This document shows, piece after piece, positions 1 through 8,897 of a stretch of DNA of 41,451 bases; position 1 is the first letter of the stretch, and each line of letters opens with the position of its first letter. Under the pieces are notes generated by a model that saw only the letters and a list, made by a program, of their open reading frames with translations, searched no databases and was not told the origin of the DNA. The stretch is from positions 1 through 41,451 of the forward strand of contig CACEWA010000009.1 in NCBI GenBank assembly GCA_902563095.1, in the 5' to 3' direction. This DNA comes from an uncultured Candidatus Poseidoniales archaeon. GTDB taxonomy: Archaea > Thermoplasmatota > Poseidoniia > Poseidoniales > Poseidoniaceae. The position numbers were made by a program, and so were the translations under genes.

Positions 1-2953
1 AATCGTTAGATGTAGTGCCATCTGAAAAGGTCCACATGAATTCAAGATCGCTAGAATCCCCTACTTGTCCATCAGGGTCGTAACTTGTTCGTCCATTGAA
101 GGTGTAAGGAACATCAACTTGGCCGTCCTGAACTCTGAAATCAATTATCGGACTACCTGCTGAACCCGAATCTCTCACATCAAATTGTGCAACCGGTAAT
201 TGATTTAGAACTTGGACCATGACTTGGGCGATAGATTGTGCACCATCGTCATCAGTGACTGTCAAATTAACATATTTGACACCAGGAGTGGACCATGCCA
301 CCATAGGATTTTGTTCAGTAGATAAGAAATCTACGAACAAATTGGTTCTATCAACTGCGCCGCCATCAAGATTGACGCCTTCTACGAAATCCCAATTCCA
401 ACCAACTAATTCTCCATCCACATCATCGAATATATCTGGTAGCATTGTTGCTGTGAAAGTCTCAGTGATGATAGTATCAGAGTAAATCTGTCCTGGAGCC
501 CTGTTGTTAACAATAATATCAATGAATGATGAAGCCGCATTGACTCCATCGCTTACTGTAAGAGTTAGATTGTAAACAGTAACTGCAGTGAGGCCATCTT
601 CCCACAGATGGTACGCTCGAGAAACTCCTTTCCCGCCTTCAATATCGCCGTCGCCCCAATCCCAAGTAAACTCCAAATGGCTTATTGGAACGTTGTCTGT
701 TGTCCTTTCAGCACTAAACTGTATGATTTGACCAGTTAGAATAGATAGATTGTCTGTAATTATTTGTCCATTAACAGAAATAACTGGATTCGGTAGAGAA
801 TCATCTGTCACATTGATTGAAGTTATATCTGAATCCGACCAAGTGCCACCCTGATCTAAAATCTTCAATGAGACATTGTACTGGCCAACCTCAAGATATG
901 GTCTAACTGGGCTCTTTAGCGAGGAAGTGTTACCATCTCCAAAGTCCCATGCATAAGCAACTGGATCATCCAAATATGGTAATGTATTATTTGCAAGAGA
1001 AAGGCCCCAAGCATCGAATCCGTTTCCAACGAATAATACATTATCCCAAGTCTGAACTTCAACTGGTTCTACACTTGAGTTAGCAACAGGTTCCATGTTA
1101 TCAAGGAATTGAGCGCCAGTTTGAGTTGTGTCTATAACATCTCCCAGCATGTCTTTCATAGTAAGATGGAAGGTATGTACTTCACTGGTTTTGGCTGTGT
1201 ACCAGAATGTTGTAGGGACATTTACTCCACCACCGGCTTGCACTCTAGTTTCCAATGTATCCAATACAACACCTGATGCATTCTTGACTTCCACTAAAAC
1301 ATCCAAATCTTCAAAGAAAGCATTTGAAAGAACATTGAATTCGATTTCTGCTGTATCGATCTTTGAGTCCCCATCTCTATCTGCAAGAACGGTAGAATTC
1401 ATGCTCAATGAAGCTGGAGAAGTAATCCTAGCCGCTTCGACATCTATGACTGCTTGTGGATAGGAACTACCACAAGATGTGTAATCACAATCTCCTTGAT
1501 TTGATGCAAACCAAGTGATTGCCCAAATTTCATCGGTTATATTTCCAAAGCCTGGAACTAATGCAGTTCCAACCGCACCGTTGAAATTAATATCAGAACG
1601 TGTGTAAATTCCATCAGCAGAAGCCCTGCTCATAATTACACCATCCATTCCAGGAACATCTCCAGTAAATCTCATTGTAAGAGGCGCTGGTGCTGCTGAG
1701 CCTGGTGTGAATTTGAAAACTTGAACACCCCATCCTTCGACGGAATTTCCAGTCGAAGACCATGGGCCTAACCAATTACTATTGGTGTCCGCGGGCTGTA
1801 TTCTACAGAACTCGCTCGAACCGCATGCGGGAGTCAAGAAGAGATTGGACATGCCATAGATTCCCTGGTCACTGTCTAGTGTAGCAGCAATAGTGAAATT
1901 GGTGTAGATGTCGATGAAATCTCTACCAATCACCCCGGGGGTTGCACCTATTGGATTGCGAGCTAAATCTTCTATTCCTGCAGCCCCTGTTGATGAATCT
2001 TGAGCAAGTTTACGAATCGCAGGTCCGCCTCCTAAGTGGTCTGCTAAGTAAAGAAGGAAGATGAATCCGCCACCGTAATCTGCTGTCCTCTGATTCCACC
2101 ATCGTACAGAATAATGACTAGCAGTTGTCCATGCGTTGACGTGTCCATACAATGTAGAAGAACCTCCAAAACAAAGGAATGCAGCCATATCTGCTGCACC
2201 TTCATCAATCCACAAATTCTCATACGGATCTAGTGCATTGTGCATCAAGTGTTGTAATTCGTGAGCCAAGATGACCTTTGACCACGTCAATGGTGCATCA
2301 TCAATATCTATGAAAATGGCTTCTCTTGATGCAGACATACCTGGTGAAAAGTATCCTCCAATATTGTATGCTCCATCTATTGCGTAAATGATTACCTCAA
2401 TCTGACAATTATTGTCAACATCTGGAGCGGCAATACCTCTTCCATCAAAGTAATCTTTACCAAAGTAGGTCATCAATGTAGGATATACTGTGCTATCCCA
2501 AGTACTCGCCCAATTGTTTAGAACTGTAGAAGAAAGTGTTCTTCCGCTTTGTACCATGAATGCAGCGGTCGAGGTCGTCTTCTCAACTGTGACATCTATT
2601 GAGCCACCGGAAGTAGGTACCGTTGCTGTATCACCTTCGTTGTAAGGCGTACATGCACGCCCACTAGTCATAGACTGCGGGGATGTCGCAATATCAACAC
2701 CCGGCATTCCTTCATCTATCCAAGTATTTTTCATCATGCGTGTAGCACTATACAGTGCCTCATCGCTATCTGGAAGCATATATGGATGGGAATCGGAAGG
2801 TACAAAATTATCCAAATCTGCGAACACAGGAGTGAATTCAAATGATTGATTTTCCGAGCTTTCTACCGGGTCCGCGGAAGCAAGAGGCGACATGATGGAA
2901 ACTAGGAAAATAAGGAGTAAAGAGCATGCGCGAGTAGAGCATCGTTCGGACAT
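1..2953 (-). CDS. Secreted HExxH metallopeptidase with PKD repeats (3' end outside window)
   Basis: About 984 residues are visible before the frame leaves the left edge without a stop, so the C-terminus is missing. The N-terminus has a signal peptide (SLLLIFLVSIMSPLASA). A zinc-protease signature HELQH lies at residues 231-235, followed by WIDEGAAD with Glu251 as probable third ligand, a gluzincin arrangement resembling the M6/M30-type secreted peptidases. From about residue 660 onward there are PKD-type beta-sandwich repeats: WDFGDG near 669, WDWGDG near 766, WNWDF near 855, and a fourth (WTFSDG) beginning near 975. The role inferred is extracellular or cell-surface protein degradation. ATG at 2953 is chosen because GGAGGTCA stands 6-7 bases upstream; in-frame ATGs at 2968 and 2986 are alternatives. 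It is divergent from the M28 peptidase gene. The exact peptidase family is uncertain. Confidence 0.85.
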   Translation of the reverse strand, partial: MSERCSTRACSLLLIFLVSIMSPLASADPVESSENQSFEFTPVFADLDNFVPSDSHPYMLPDSDEALYSATRMMKNTWIDEGMPGVDIATSPQSMTSGRACTPYNEGDTATVPTSGGSIDVTVEKTTSTAAFMVQSGRTLSSTVLNNWASTWDSTVYPTLMTYFGKDYFDGRGIAAPDVDNNCQIEVIIYAIDGAYNIGGYFSPGMSASREAIFIDIDDAPLTWSKVILAHELQHLMHNALDPYENLWIDEGAADMAAFLCFGGSSTLYGHVNAWTTASHYSVRWWNQRTADYGGGFIFLLYLADHLGGGPAIRKLAQDSSTGAAGIEDLARNPIGATPGVIGRDFIDIYTNFTIAATLDSDQGIYGMSNLFLTPACGSSEFCRIQPADTNSNWLGPWSSTGNSVEGWGVQVFKFTPGSAAPAPLTMRFTGDVPGMDGVIMSRASADGIYTRSDINFNGAVGTALVPGFGNITDEIWAITWFASNQGDCDYTSCGSSYPQAVIDVEAARITSPASLSMNSTVLADRDGDSKIDTAEIEFNVLSNAFFEDLDVLVEVKNASGVVLDTLETRVQAGGGVNVPTTFWYTAKTSEVHTFHLTMKDMLGDVIDTTQTGAQFLDNMEPVANSSVEPVEVQTWDNVLFVGNGFDAWGLSLANNTLPYLDDPVAYAWDFGDGNTSSLKSPVRPYLEVGQYNVSLKILDQGGTWSDSDITSINVTDDSLPNPVISVNGQIITDNLSILTGQIIQFSAERTTDNVPISHLEFTWDWGDGDIEGGKGVSRAYHLWEDGLTAVTVYNLTLTVSDGVNAASSFIDIIVNNRAPGQIYSDTIITETFTATMLPDIFDDVDGELVGWNWDFVEGVNLDGGAVDRTNLFVDFLSTEQNPMVAWSTPGVKYVNLTVTDDDGAQSIAQVMVQVLNQLPVAQFDVRDSGSAGSPIIDFRVQDGQVDVPYTFNGRTSYDPDGQVGDSSDLEFMWTFSDGTTSND

Positions 2954-3010
2954 TTGTGTGACCTCCATAGAATCGCAGTACTGCATTCCAAATCACCGAG
3001 TGCAAATGAG

Positions 3011-3021
3011 GTATTTAATAC
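3011..3021. promoter_or_regulatory. Palindromic TATA box shared by two divergent peptidase genes
   Basis: GTATTTAATAC is a perfect 11-bp palindrome in the short gap between the two secreted peptidase genes. On the plus strand its centre lies about 27 bases before the ATG at 3043, the spacing expected for a leaderless transcript. On the minus strand it would give a leader of roughly 35-40 bases that carries the GGAGGTCA ribosome-binding site of the leftward gene. Assignment as a TATA element is inferred from sequence and spacing. Confidence 0.55.
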
Positions 3022-3042
3022 TCAGCGAGTGTGGCATCATCA

Positions 3043-4236
3043 ATGCGCAAGGGATTTATTGCGATTCTGGCGTTTCTTTTTATTATGCCTTCAACGATTT
3101 CCGTGACCGGTCAAGATAGTGAAGAAACACCCATAAATTGCTCATTAAATTTCAATGGAGAGTTAGCAAATGAATCTGTTCATTTCCAAACTGATTTAGG
3201 ACCAAGAATCCCTGGTTCGTTAGCAAGTTCTGCTCTACGTGATTCGATTAAGAGTAATCTCACAGGATGGCACATTACGGAATCAACCCATCATTCAAAT
3301 GGTATGACGCTAACAAATCTGTTCGCAACATGGAACAAAGGAGCAGGTTCCAATGTTATGCTAGCGGCACATTATGACACACGACACAAAGGTGACCAAG
3401 ATTGGAACGAAAGCCGTAGAGGCGACCCTATCGACGGCGCTAATGATGGTGCTAGCGGAGTCGCTGTTTTACTTGAAATCGCAAGACTTATTCCGAACTT
3501 AAATTTGACACATGAAGTTACTCTATTCTTCACAGATGGTGAAGATCAAGGTGATAATCATTCAACATATGTTTTGGGAGCTAAAGCTTGGGCAGAAAAT
3601 CTATCGCAAGAGGAGGCAGATAGTATAGAATCATTCATTCTAGTCGATATGGTCGGAGATTCATATCTGACTCTTCAAAAAACCACACCAGGAAATATAG
3701 AATTATGGAATCGGACTGAAGACATAATCAGATACATAGATGATGTATGTCAACTAAACGATTCTTCATACTTCGATTTCGAAAGATTTGATGGAATATA
3801 TGATGACCATGTTCCCGCACATGAATTAGGTATACCCGCGATAGACATCATCGATACTAGATTTGGCGAGAATGCATCTTACCTTGGAGGCCATTGGCAC
3901 ACTCATAACGATACTGCTGACAAAGTTAGTGCTGAATCATTGCAGAAGGTGGGATACATCTTAGAATTAGGCCTTATTGATGGTGCGTGGCTAGATGTAC
4001 GTGAAACGGAAGTTAGCAAAGACTCAGATGGCGATGGAATTGCAGATGACGTAGATTCTTGCCCCCAAATCCCAGGAGATGATACATCTGGTTGCCCACA
4101 AGAATCTGCAGAAGAAACCACAATTTCTCAAGACGGTGATGATATCACAGTAGGAGTACTACTGGTTCTGTGTATTGTATTGGTGTGGAGTAATTTCGCC
4201 TGGCTAATTTTCGCGGATAATAGAGGGGAGGGGTGA
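3043..4236 (+). CDS. Secreted M28-family metallopeptidase / glutaminyl-cyclase-like, membrane anchored
   Basis: A zinc-dependent M28 fold enzyme. Numbered from an upstream GTG at 3031, the ligands are His114 (AAHYDTR), Asp139 (DGANDGASG), acidic Glu171 (FTDGED), an Asp in LVDMVGD and a late His in GHWHTHND. The spacing resembles glutaminyl-peptide cyclotransferase-like M28 members as much as aminopeptidases, so the reaction is open. The N-terminus is a signal peptide (RKGFIAILAFLFIMPSTISV). Residues near 330-355 (DSDGDGIADDVDSCP) form a thrombospondin-3-like calcium-binding repeat, and a final hydrophobic helix suggests membrane anchoring. ATG 3043 is preferred over GTG 3031 because the TATA-like palindrome at 3011-3021 would place transcription start almost on this ATG. 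It probably acts outside the cell with the divergent PKD peptidase. Confidence 0.85.
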   Translation: MRKGFIAILAFLFIMPSTISVTGQDSEETPINCSLNFNGELANESVHFQTDLGPRIPGSLASSALRDSIKSNLTGWHITESTHHSNGMTLTNLFATWNKGAGSNVMLAAHYDTRHKGDQDWNESRRGDPIDGANDGASGVAVLLEIARLIPNLNLTHEVTLFFTDGEDQGDNHSTYVLGAKAWAENLSQEEADSIESFILVDMVGDSYLTLQKTTPGNIELWNRTEDIIRYIDDVCQLNDSSYFDFERFDGIYDDHVPAHELGIPAIDIIDTRFGENASYLGGHWHTHNDTADKVSAESLQKVGYILELGLIDGAWLDVRETEVSKDSDGDGIADDVDSCPQIPGDDTSGCPQESAEETTISQDGDDITVGVLLVLCIVLVWSNFAWLIFADNRGEG

Positions 4237-4311
4237 AATCCGCGCACGGCCTCGGGTGACTTAACCGGAGGTGCAAATATTAGCGGCGATAAACAAAATC
4301 GGCTTGCAGCA

Positions 4312-5142
4312 TTGCGCCAAAGGGTTCGCTCGAAGTTAATTGACTCTAGGATGGCTTCTCGTAAGAGAGAACAGCAGGCTGAAGTGGAAATAGTTGTTCA
4401 AGCACCACAATTAGAAGAAGTTGGATTTCTTGAACTCAATGAACAAGAATTAACAGATGGGGAGAGACGCAGAAGGATTGCTTCAGCCCTAGTTATGATT
4501 GGAGCAATGATGGGGATATTATCTGGAACTTTAATCTTACAAGGTAACCCATCAGGGTTACTAAATTCATCAATTTTCCAATCGACGAATTCTCTTGACA
4601 TTCATGGTTTTGTCTTAGATGAAGCTGGAGATCCTGTGGCAAATGTTTCTATCGAATTAGTCGACATTGATTCTGGTTCTGCAATAAAGCAAAATATTTT
4701 TTCAGATGAAAATGGCCGATATGTAATTGATGCTGTGTTAGTCCAAGAATACGAATTACATCTAGAGAAAGATGGATACGAAACTGTGATTTTATTGTTC
4801 GTTCCAGAACCTATTGGAATTTCACCCATAACCATGGTTGCCGGAGATGGAAAGAGAGTAGTTGATGATTACACAAAGACTGAGGGATGGTCTCTAGATA
4901 ATGCAGTGGCTCTGGCTACATTCGAAGGATTGTTCACACTAGGCTGTGCCCTAGTTGGAGTTCACGCTTCATTTGAAATCAAGAGAAAGAAGAGATATCG
5001 AAGGACCCAGGCTTTGTGTTGGGTCGGCTTATTTAGTCGAGGAATGATAATTTTTGGACCAACATTAATTTTGGTTGGTATGATTTTGATTATGTTCAAT
5101 AAAGAGGATTTCGCAGATCAACAGGTAGAGGAGGTCTTGTGA
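4312..5142 (+). CDS. Membrane protein with carboxypeptidase-regulatory-like domain
   Basis: No specific function is recognised. A charged N-terminus precedes a first membrane helix (ALVMIGAMMGILSGTLIL). An extracellular beta-sandwich of the CarboxypepD_reg type follows, with the classic pattern HGFVLDEAGDPVANVSIEL, then DENGRYVIDAV and the lysine-aromatic KDGYET. Two or three further hydrophobic helices form the C-terminal third. The start is uncertain. TTG 4312 is in frame; ATG 4351 is an alternative. A strong GGAGGTG at 4267-4273 sits correctly only for an ATT codon at 4279, so a non-canonical start is conceivable. It ends one base before the thymidylate kinase start, implying co-transcription. 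Confidence 0.75.
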   Translation: MRQRVRSKLIDSRMASRKREQQAEVEIVVQAPQLEEVGFLELNEQELTDGERRRRIASALVMIGAMMGILSGTLILQGNPSGLLNSSIFQSTNSLDIHGFVLDEAGDPVANVSIELVDIDSGSAIKQNIFSDENGRYVIDAVLVQEYELHLEKDGYETVILLFVPEPIGISPITMVAGDGKRVVDDYTKTEGWSLDNAVALATFEGLFTLGCALVGVHASFEIKRKKRYRRTQALCWVGLFSRGMIIFGPTLILVGMILIMFNKEDFADQQVEEVL

Positions 5143-5143
5143 A

Positions 5144-6496
5144 ATGTACCTCATTACCGTCGAAGGCGGTGACGGTTCTGGAAAGGGCGAAGCAGTGAGA
5201 ATTTTGGCATCATTAGCTAACAGGTTAGCATTTCCAAATGTTCACGTTACCCACGAGCCCAGAAGGCATAGTGAATTAGGAAAACTAGCGCTCAGTGCAG
5301 TTAGTAAGGGAGAAAATACTCCGTTGGAAGAAGCCGGGCTATTTGCAGCGGATAGAGTAGATCATTCGCACACATGGATAAGGCCGCGATTACTCAAAGG
5401 CGACCTTGTCATTTCTGATAGAAATATACATTCTAGTCTAGTATACCAAGGCGTTGTTGGTGATTTAGGACTTGAACAGGTTGCAAAAATGAATGCTGCT
5501 GCAATGATTCCTGATTTGGTAATTTGGATTGATTGCGACCCCAGTAAAGCGATGAAAAGAATAAATTCCGGCACACTGAGAATGGCTGGAGAAAAGCATG
5601 AATATTTCGAAACAACCGAAATACAAACTAAAATTAGGGCAGGATTTAGTGGAATTTTATCGGGTGAAATCGAAACACCTCCTCCATTCAGTAAGTGTTT
5701 AGTTATGGGCCCAGTTCTAAATGAAAGTGGCTTAGATGATTTGGAAAAACAACTATCTCAAGTCCTTAGCACATTCTTTAATCGTAGACCTGAACCACTA
5801 AATGTCAGCCGTGATGAAGTAGACAGGCACCTTCTCAAAACGCTCTCAACTGGAGTTCAAACCCAGCAAAGATTGCCTGGCGCCCCCGTACAGCATGTTT
5901 CATTGTTGGAAGATTGGCTGGACGGTAAATCTCCTTCACAATGGATGAATCTTGCAGAACAAGAATGGGACGAGACTCGTGCCAAGGATTCAGATGTTCC
6001 AGCCAGGCCTATCGCTCATTCTTCATGGGCGATTCTAGGAACATTGTCACTAACTGATACAACCGATGTTCCCGCCTTGCACAAACAATTGGGCCCGGTT
6101 AGGTCTCTGACGAAGAGACATACTCAGAGACTGGTAAAGTGGTTAGAACAAGAAAGGTGGATTCACCGCCAGCAAAGCCATGTTCCTTTCGCTGAAGCTC
6201 AAATGTTCAAATTGAGGAATAGCCGACTAGGCTATGGGCGCTTGTGCTTAGCAATGTGGCCATTGAGAGCAGCATTATCCAGTTGGCGAAGGGCTAACCC
6301 CGATGGAAAATGGGAAGATTCGTTGGGTGAAATTATTCTTGAAACCGATGAGAAAAAGGTTCCACTTCAAATTCGCAAGGCTGTGAAAAATGTAATCCAA
6401 AGATTACATCTTATCTCTAGCGGTCATGCAGAATGCCCTGTTCCTCAAAATGAAGAAGAGTTGTTAGTTTGGTGGGCGACAGAGCCTCCAGAGTGA
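5144..6496 (+). CDS. tmk: Thymidylate kinase with extra C-terminal domain
   Basis: Residues 1-205 are a dTMP kinase, which phosphorylates dTMP to dTDP for DNA synthesis. Visible motifs are the P-loop EGGDGSGKGE (residues 7-16), THEPRR, the DR motif in LVISDRNIHSSLVYQG and a lid-like RMAGEKHEYFE segment. The Ser/Thr that normally follows the P-loop lysine is replaced by Gly-Glu. Typical Tmk proteins are about 200-215 residues; this one has 450. The extra C-terminal 230 residues are unrecognised and contain a helical, possibly winged-helix stretch (SLTKRHTQRLVKWLEQERW). ATG 5144 follows GAGGAGGTC and starts one base after the upstream stop codon. It converges with the next gene, the two stop codons being directly adjacent. 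Confidence 0.88.
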   Translation: MYLITVEGGDGSGKGEAVRILASLANRLAFPNVHVTHEPRRHSELGKLALSAVSKGENTPLEEAGLFAADRVDHSHTWIRPRLLKGDLVISDRNIHSSLVYQGVVGDLGLEQVAKMNAAAMIPDLVIWIDCDPSKAMKRINSGTLRMAGEKHEYFETTEIQTKIRAGFSGILSGEIETPPPFSKCLVMGPVLNESGLDDLEKQLSQVLSTFFNRRPEPLNVSRDEVDRHLLKTLSTGVQTQQRLPGAPVQHVSLLEDWLDGKSPSQWMNLAEQEWDETRAKDSDVPARPIAHSSWAILGTLSLTDTTDVPALHKQLGPVRSLTKRHTQRLVKWLEQERWIHRQQSHVPFAEAQMFKLRNSRLGYGRLCLAMWPLRAALSSWRRANPDGKWEDSLGEIILETDEKKVPLQIRKAVKNVIQRLHLISSGHAECPVPQNEEELLVWWATEPPE

Positions 6497-7249
6497 TTAC
6501 TCTTCTTCTGCCTTCATACTAAACCTGCTTCCAGATGGAAGAACAACCCTAGATGGGTCTAATCCGAAATATGCTGGCCTTGCGCTAAAGGATGCGGCCA
6601 TAAAAGCTCCAATAAGAGCACCAAATGGCGTACCTGTCAACAATCGCATCATAGCATTTGACTCATACGACGTAAGCATCTGAGTAAATCCATCAATAGC
6701 CATTGGTACCGCTGCTATTGCAGCGATTGCAAGTAATGCAAACATTCTACGGTCGTTTCTGTATACGGATAACAGACTATTATCAGGAAGTAATGAGAGG
6801 AAAGTATCTCGTATTGTCCAGCGATTAAATCCTCTTCTAGAAAACAAAAATCCACCGATTGCCAATCCTAAGAAAATTCCCACGTCCCTTACACAAACTG
6901 GCATTTGGTTGCCGTTTATTTCCCAAGACCTTTCGGCCTTAGTATGGCAGTTTAAATCGCCAAATGCATAGATAAATGCTGCATAAGGGTCTAAATCGCT
7001 CCAAACAAATGCTCCATGTTCGCTCTGATTATGACCCATTTGTCCGCCCGAATCTGTCTGGACATTTCCCCAAGCATCGTCTGAATGATAATCAAATGCA
7101 TTAGCGCGACCAGATAATTCTGGAACCGAATCTGTAGGTAAGTAAAAGGGAACCAAGAAGAAAGATACCAAGAAGAAAGTCGACACTCCTCCAACCCAAT
7201 ATCCAACCTTTTTTTCCCGAGAACGATCTTCGAGACCATTCTTCTGCAT
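6497..7249 (-). CDS. DUF2085 family membrane protein
   Basis: The 250-residue product matches the DUF2085 pattern: CHTKAERSW, then the segment NQMPVCVRDVGIFLGLAIGG, and later PMAIDGFTQMLTSYESN and RLLTGTPFGALIG. One N-terminal helix (residues about 18-38) and three or four further hydrophobic segments make it an integral membrane protein. The family function is unknown to me. The frame stays open well upstream, but ATG 7249 is taken as the start. A longer reading would overlap the divergent gene at 7308 and would code for non-membrane sequence. A TATA-like AACATATCC (minus strand, 7273-7281) lies about 25 bases upstream. Confidence 0.8.
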   Translation of the reverse strand: MQKNGLEDRSREKKVGYWVGGVSTFFLVSFFLVPFYLPTDSVPELSGRANAFDYHSDDAWGNVQTDSGGQMGHNQSEHGAFVWSDLDPYAAFIYAFGDLNCHTKAERSWEINGNQMPVCVRDVGIFLGLAIGGFLFSRRGFNRWTIRDTFLSLLPDNSLLSVYRNDRRMFALLAIAAIAAVPMAIDGFTQMLTSYESNAMMRLLTGTPFGALIGAFMAASFSARPAYFGLDPSRVVLPSGSRFSMKAEEE

Positions 7250-7307
7250 ATTAAATCCCAAAAATCGGTAGCGGATATGTTTTCGCCTGAACTGTGCTGG
7301 GACAGTC

Positions 7308-7997
7308 ATGGAGGAGAAGGTCGGTTTCAGAAAGGCCCTCTCCGCTGCAATCGTATTAGGGCTATATTCTGGATTTATGCTAGCTGTCGCTATTGCTATG
7401 GTTTTAGGGAACAAGGGCCTGATGACTGCCGCATTTCTATGGGGCCTAACCATAGTGATATGTGCATTAATTTTGACACCGTTTCTTGCGGTTGGAAGGA
7501 AGAGGGGTCTTCCAGAGACTGATGCAACGGTAAAAACACTACGTGAGGGTCTTAGTGAATTCAATGAAGGCGTAGGAGGATGGAGAGCGCTTTCCCATGT
7601 TAGGGGAGAAGGCATGGGGGCATCAGTTTCTCTTTCGCATGCCTCGAACCCACTGACTATAATCGAAAAAGCACTTCAGATTGCAACCGATTGTAAACTG
7701 ATTTTTCGATTTCCAAAAAACGACCCAACTTTGCGTGACCGAACACTTCCGATACTGGAAGAAAAAGTCGGTACTTCTAGAATCCAAAGAAGGACAAAAT
7801 CTCTGACGGTTGTTCCCGAGGTAGTAATTGACCGCTCTGTCATTATCACTCGGATGATGATGCTCTGCCCACCATTAATGGTAGCGGGTTCCATTGCATT
7901 CTATTCGGTTTCTCCAGAACAGCCATCACTCACCATCCTTGGCGCTTTAGCTGGCGCAATACTTGGAATGATGATAATCACAAACAAGGGCCGTTAG
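7308..7997 (+). CDS. Four-helix membrane protein, unknown
   Basis: A 229-residue protein with two N-terminal membrane helices (ALSAAIVLGLYSGFMLAVAI and AAFLWGLTIVICALILTPFL), a soluble central domain of about 110 residues, and two C-terminal helices (MMMLCPPLMVAGSIAFYSV and TILGALAGAILGMMII). I recognise no family. The gene diverges from the DUF2085 gene across 58 bases. The ATG follows a TATA-like sequence (7274-7282) by about 28 bases, so its transcript may have almost no leader. Confidence 0.7.
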   Translation: MEEKVGFRKALSAAIVLGLYSGFMLAVAIAMVLGNKGLMTAAFLWGLTIVICALILTPFLAVGRKRGLPETDATVKTLREGLSEFNEGVGGWRALSHVRGEGMGASVSLSHASNPLTIIEKALQIATDCKLIFRFPKNDPTLRDRTLPILEEKVGTSRIQRRTKSLTVVPEVVIDRSVIITRMMMLCPPLMVAGSIAFYSVSPEQPSLTILGALAGAILGMMIITNKGR

Positions 7998-8000
7998 ATG

Positions 8001-8018
8001 TTTTGGGGCCCCCTAAAA
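8001..8018. terminator. GC-rich palindrome after the 7308-7997 gene
   Basis: TTTTGGGGCCCCCTAAAA is nearly self-complementary and lies 3 bases after the upstream stop and just before the TATA box of the next gene. It may be a hairpin terminator or a protein site; the sequence alone does not decide. Confidence 0.3.
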
Positions 8019-8023
8019 CCAGA

Positions 8024-8033
8024 TTTATAAATA
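8024..8033 (+). promoter_or_regulatory. TATA box for the HTH_10 operon
   Basis: TTTATAAATA is centred about 25 bases before the ATG at 8053. This is the spacing for an archaeal TATA element that drives a leaderless transcript. No ribosome-binding site precedes the start codon, which agrees. Confidence 0.65.
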
Positions 8034-8052
8034 ACAACCAAATAGTGCAACC

Positions 8053-8874
8053 ATGCGAGAAATTACTTTGTTTTGGAAAAGGGCTCGCTTGGAAGAAACC
8101 GATATTGCTCCCTTGCTGAATATCGTTACTTCCCTAGAATTTCTTGCTTATATCAAAAGAACGCCAAGAGATATACGAATGCTGATGAAAGCCAATTTCA
8201 AACCGGGCAAGGGACCAAAGGACTTGAACTCGTTATATTTCCTAGAAGTTGTAGATGTTCATCATACCCCTGAGAGTAGTGATGAAAGTTATGTCCTAAA
8301 TCTGAAATTATCTCATCCATTGTCAAATTTCAATGCTCGAACTGGAGGAACAACCGCTGCACCAGGGTGCAGATTAGACGGCGAAGGTATGACTTATACT
8401 ATCCAGGGAGGAAACATACGGCTAAGACTAGTCGCTGCCATGGCTAAATTAGTGGCAAAACCAGATCGTATATCGGCTCGTACCCTTAACCTTACGTCAG
8501 CGATTAATACCGGCCCTTTGAGTGCCAAGCAACTGAAATTAGCCAAGTTCGCATATGACAAAGGATGGTACGATGTCAACAAGGGAATTAGGATTTCAGA
8601 AATGGCAGAAGAATTGAAGATTGCTAGAGCAACATTAGCTGAACATTTATCCAGAATTGAAAGCGTAATTATGGACGATTTGTTCGGTTCATATACAAAT
8701 TTCAAAATTAGTCCTGATGAATTTGAATTGTTCAAGGACATGGCGGTAGAAGACTCAGAAAATCTAGGATTTGGCGAGGATGAACAGTTCAAGAAGTTAC
8801 TTCAAAATATGTATACTGCAATGGAATCTGAAGGCGTCCCAGAAGATGAAAATTTAGAAACCGAGCAATTGTAA
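8053..8874 (+). CDS. HTH_10 (bacterio-opsin activator type) transcriptional regulator
   Basis: Residues about 155-225 carry the HTH_10 domain seen in archaeal Bat-like regulators: SAKQLKLAKFAYDKGWYDV, then ISEMAEELKIARATLAEHLS and an amphipathic helix (RIESVIMDDLF). The N-terminal 150 residues form the usual poorly conserved input domain. It probably controls transcription, possibly its own operon, but the signal is unknown. A canonical TATA box stands 25 bases before the ATG and no leader is expected. The PCMT-like, HEAT-like and M61 genes follow with gaps of 23, 9 and -4 bases, which suggests one operon. Confidence 0.88.
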   Translation: MREITLFWKRARLEETDIAPLLNIVTSLEFLAYIKRTPRDIRMLMKANFKPGKGPKDLNSLYFLEVVDVHHTPESSDESYVLNLKLSHPLSNFNARTGGTTAAPGCRLDGEGMTYTIQGGNIRLRLVAAMAKLVAKPDRISARTLNLTSAINTGPLSAKQLKLAKFAYDKGWYDVNKGIRISEMAEELKIARATLAEHLSRIESVIMDDLFGSYTNFKISPDEFELFKDMAVEDSENLGFGEDEQFKKLLQNMYTAMESEGVPEDENLETEQL

Positions 8875-8897
8875 ACTTTACAATAGACGAGGATATA

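Noticed and set aside
219-1463. Plus-strand frames of 88 and 111 codons near the left end
   Set aside because: They are antisense to the PKD domains of the leftward secreted peptidase, which is open through this whole region.
7250-7615. N-terminal extension of the DUF2085 protein up to 7615
   Set aside because: It would overlap the divergent 7308 gene antisense. The added sequence is proline-rich and unlike the family, and the ATG at 7249 has a fitting TATA element.
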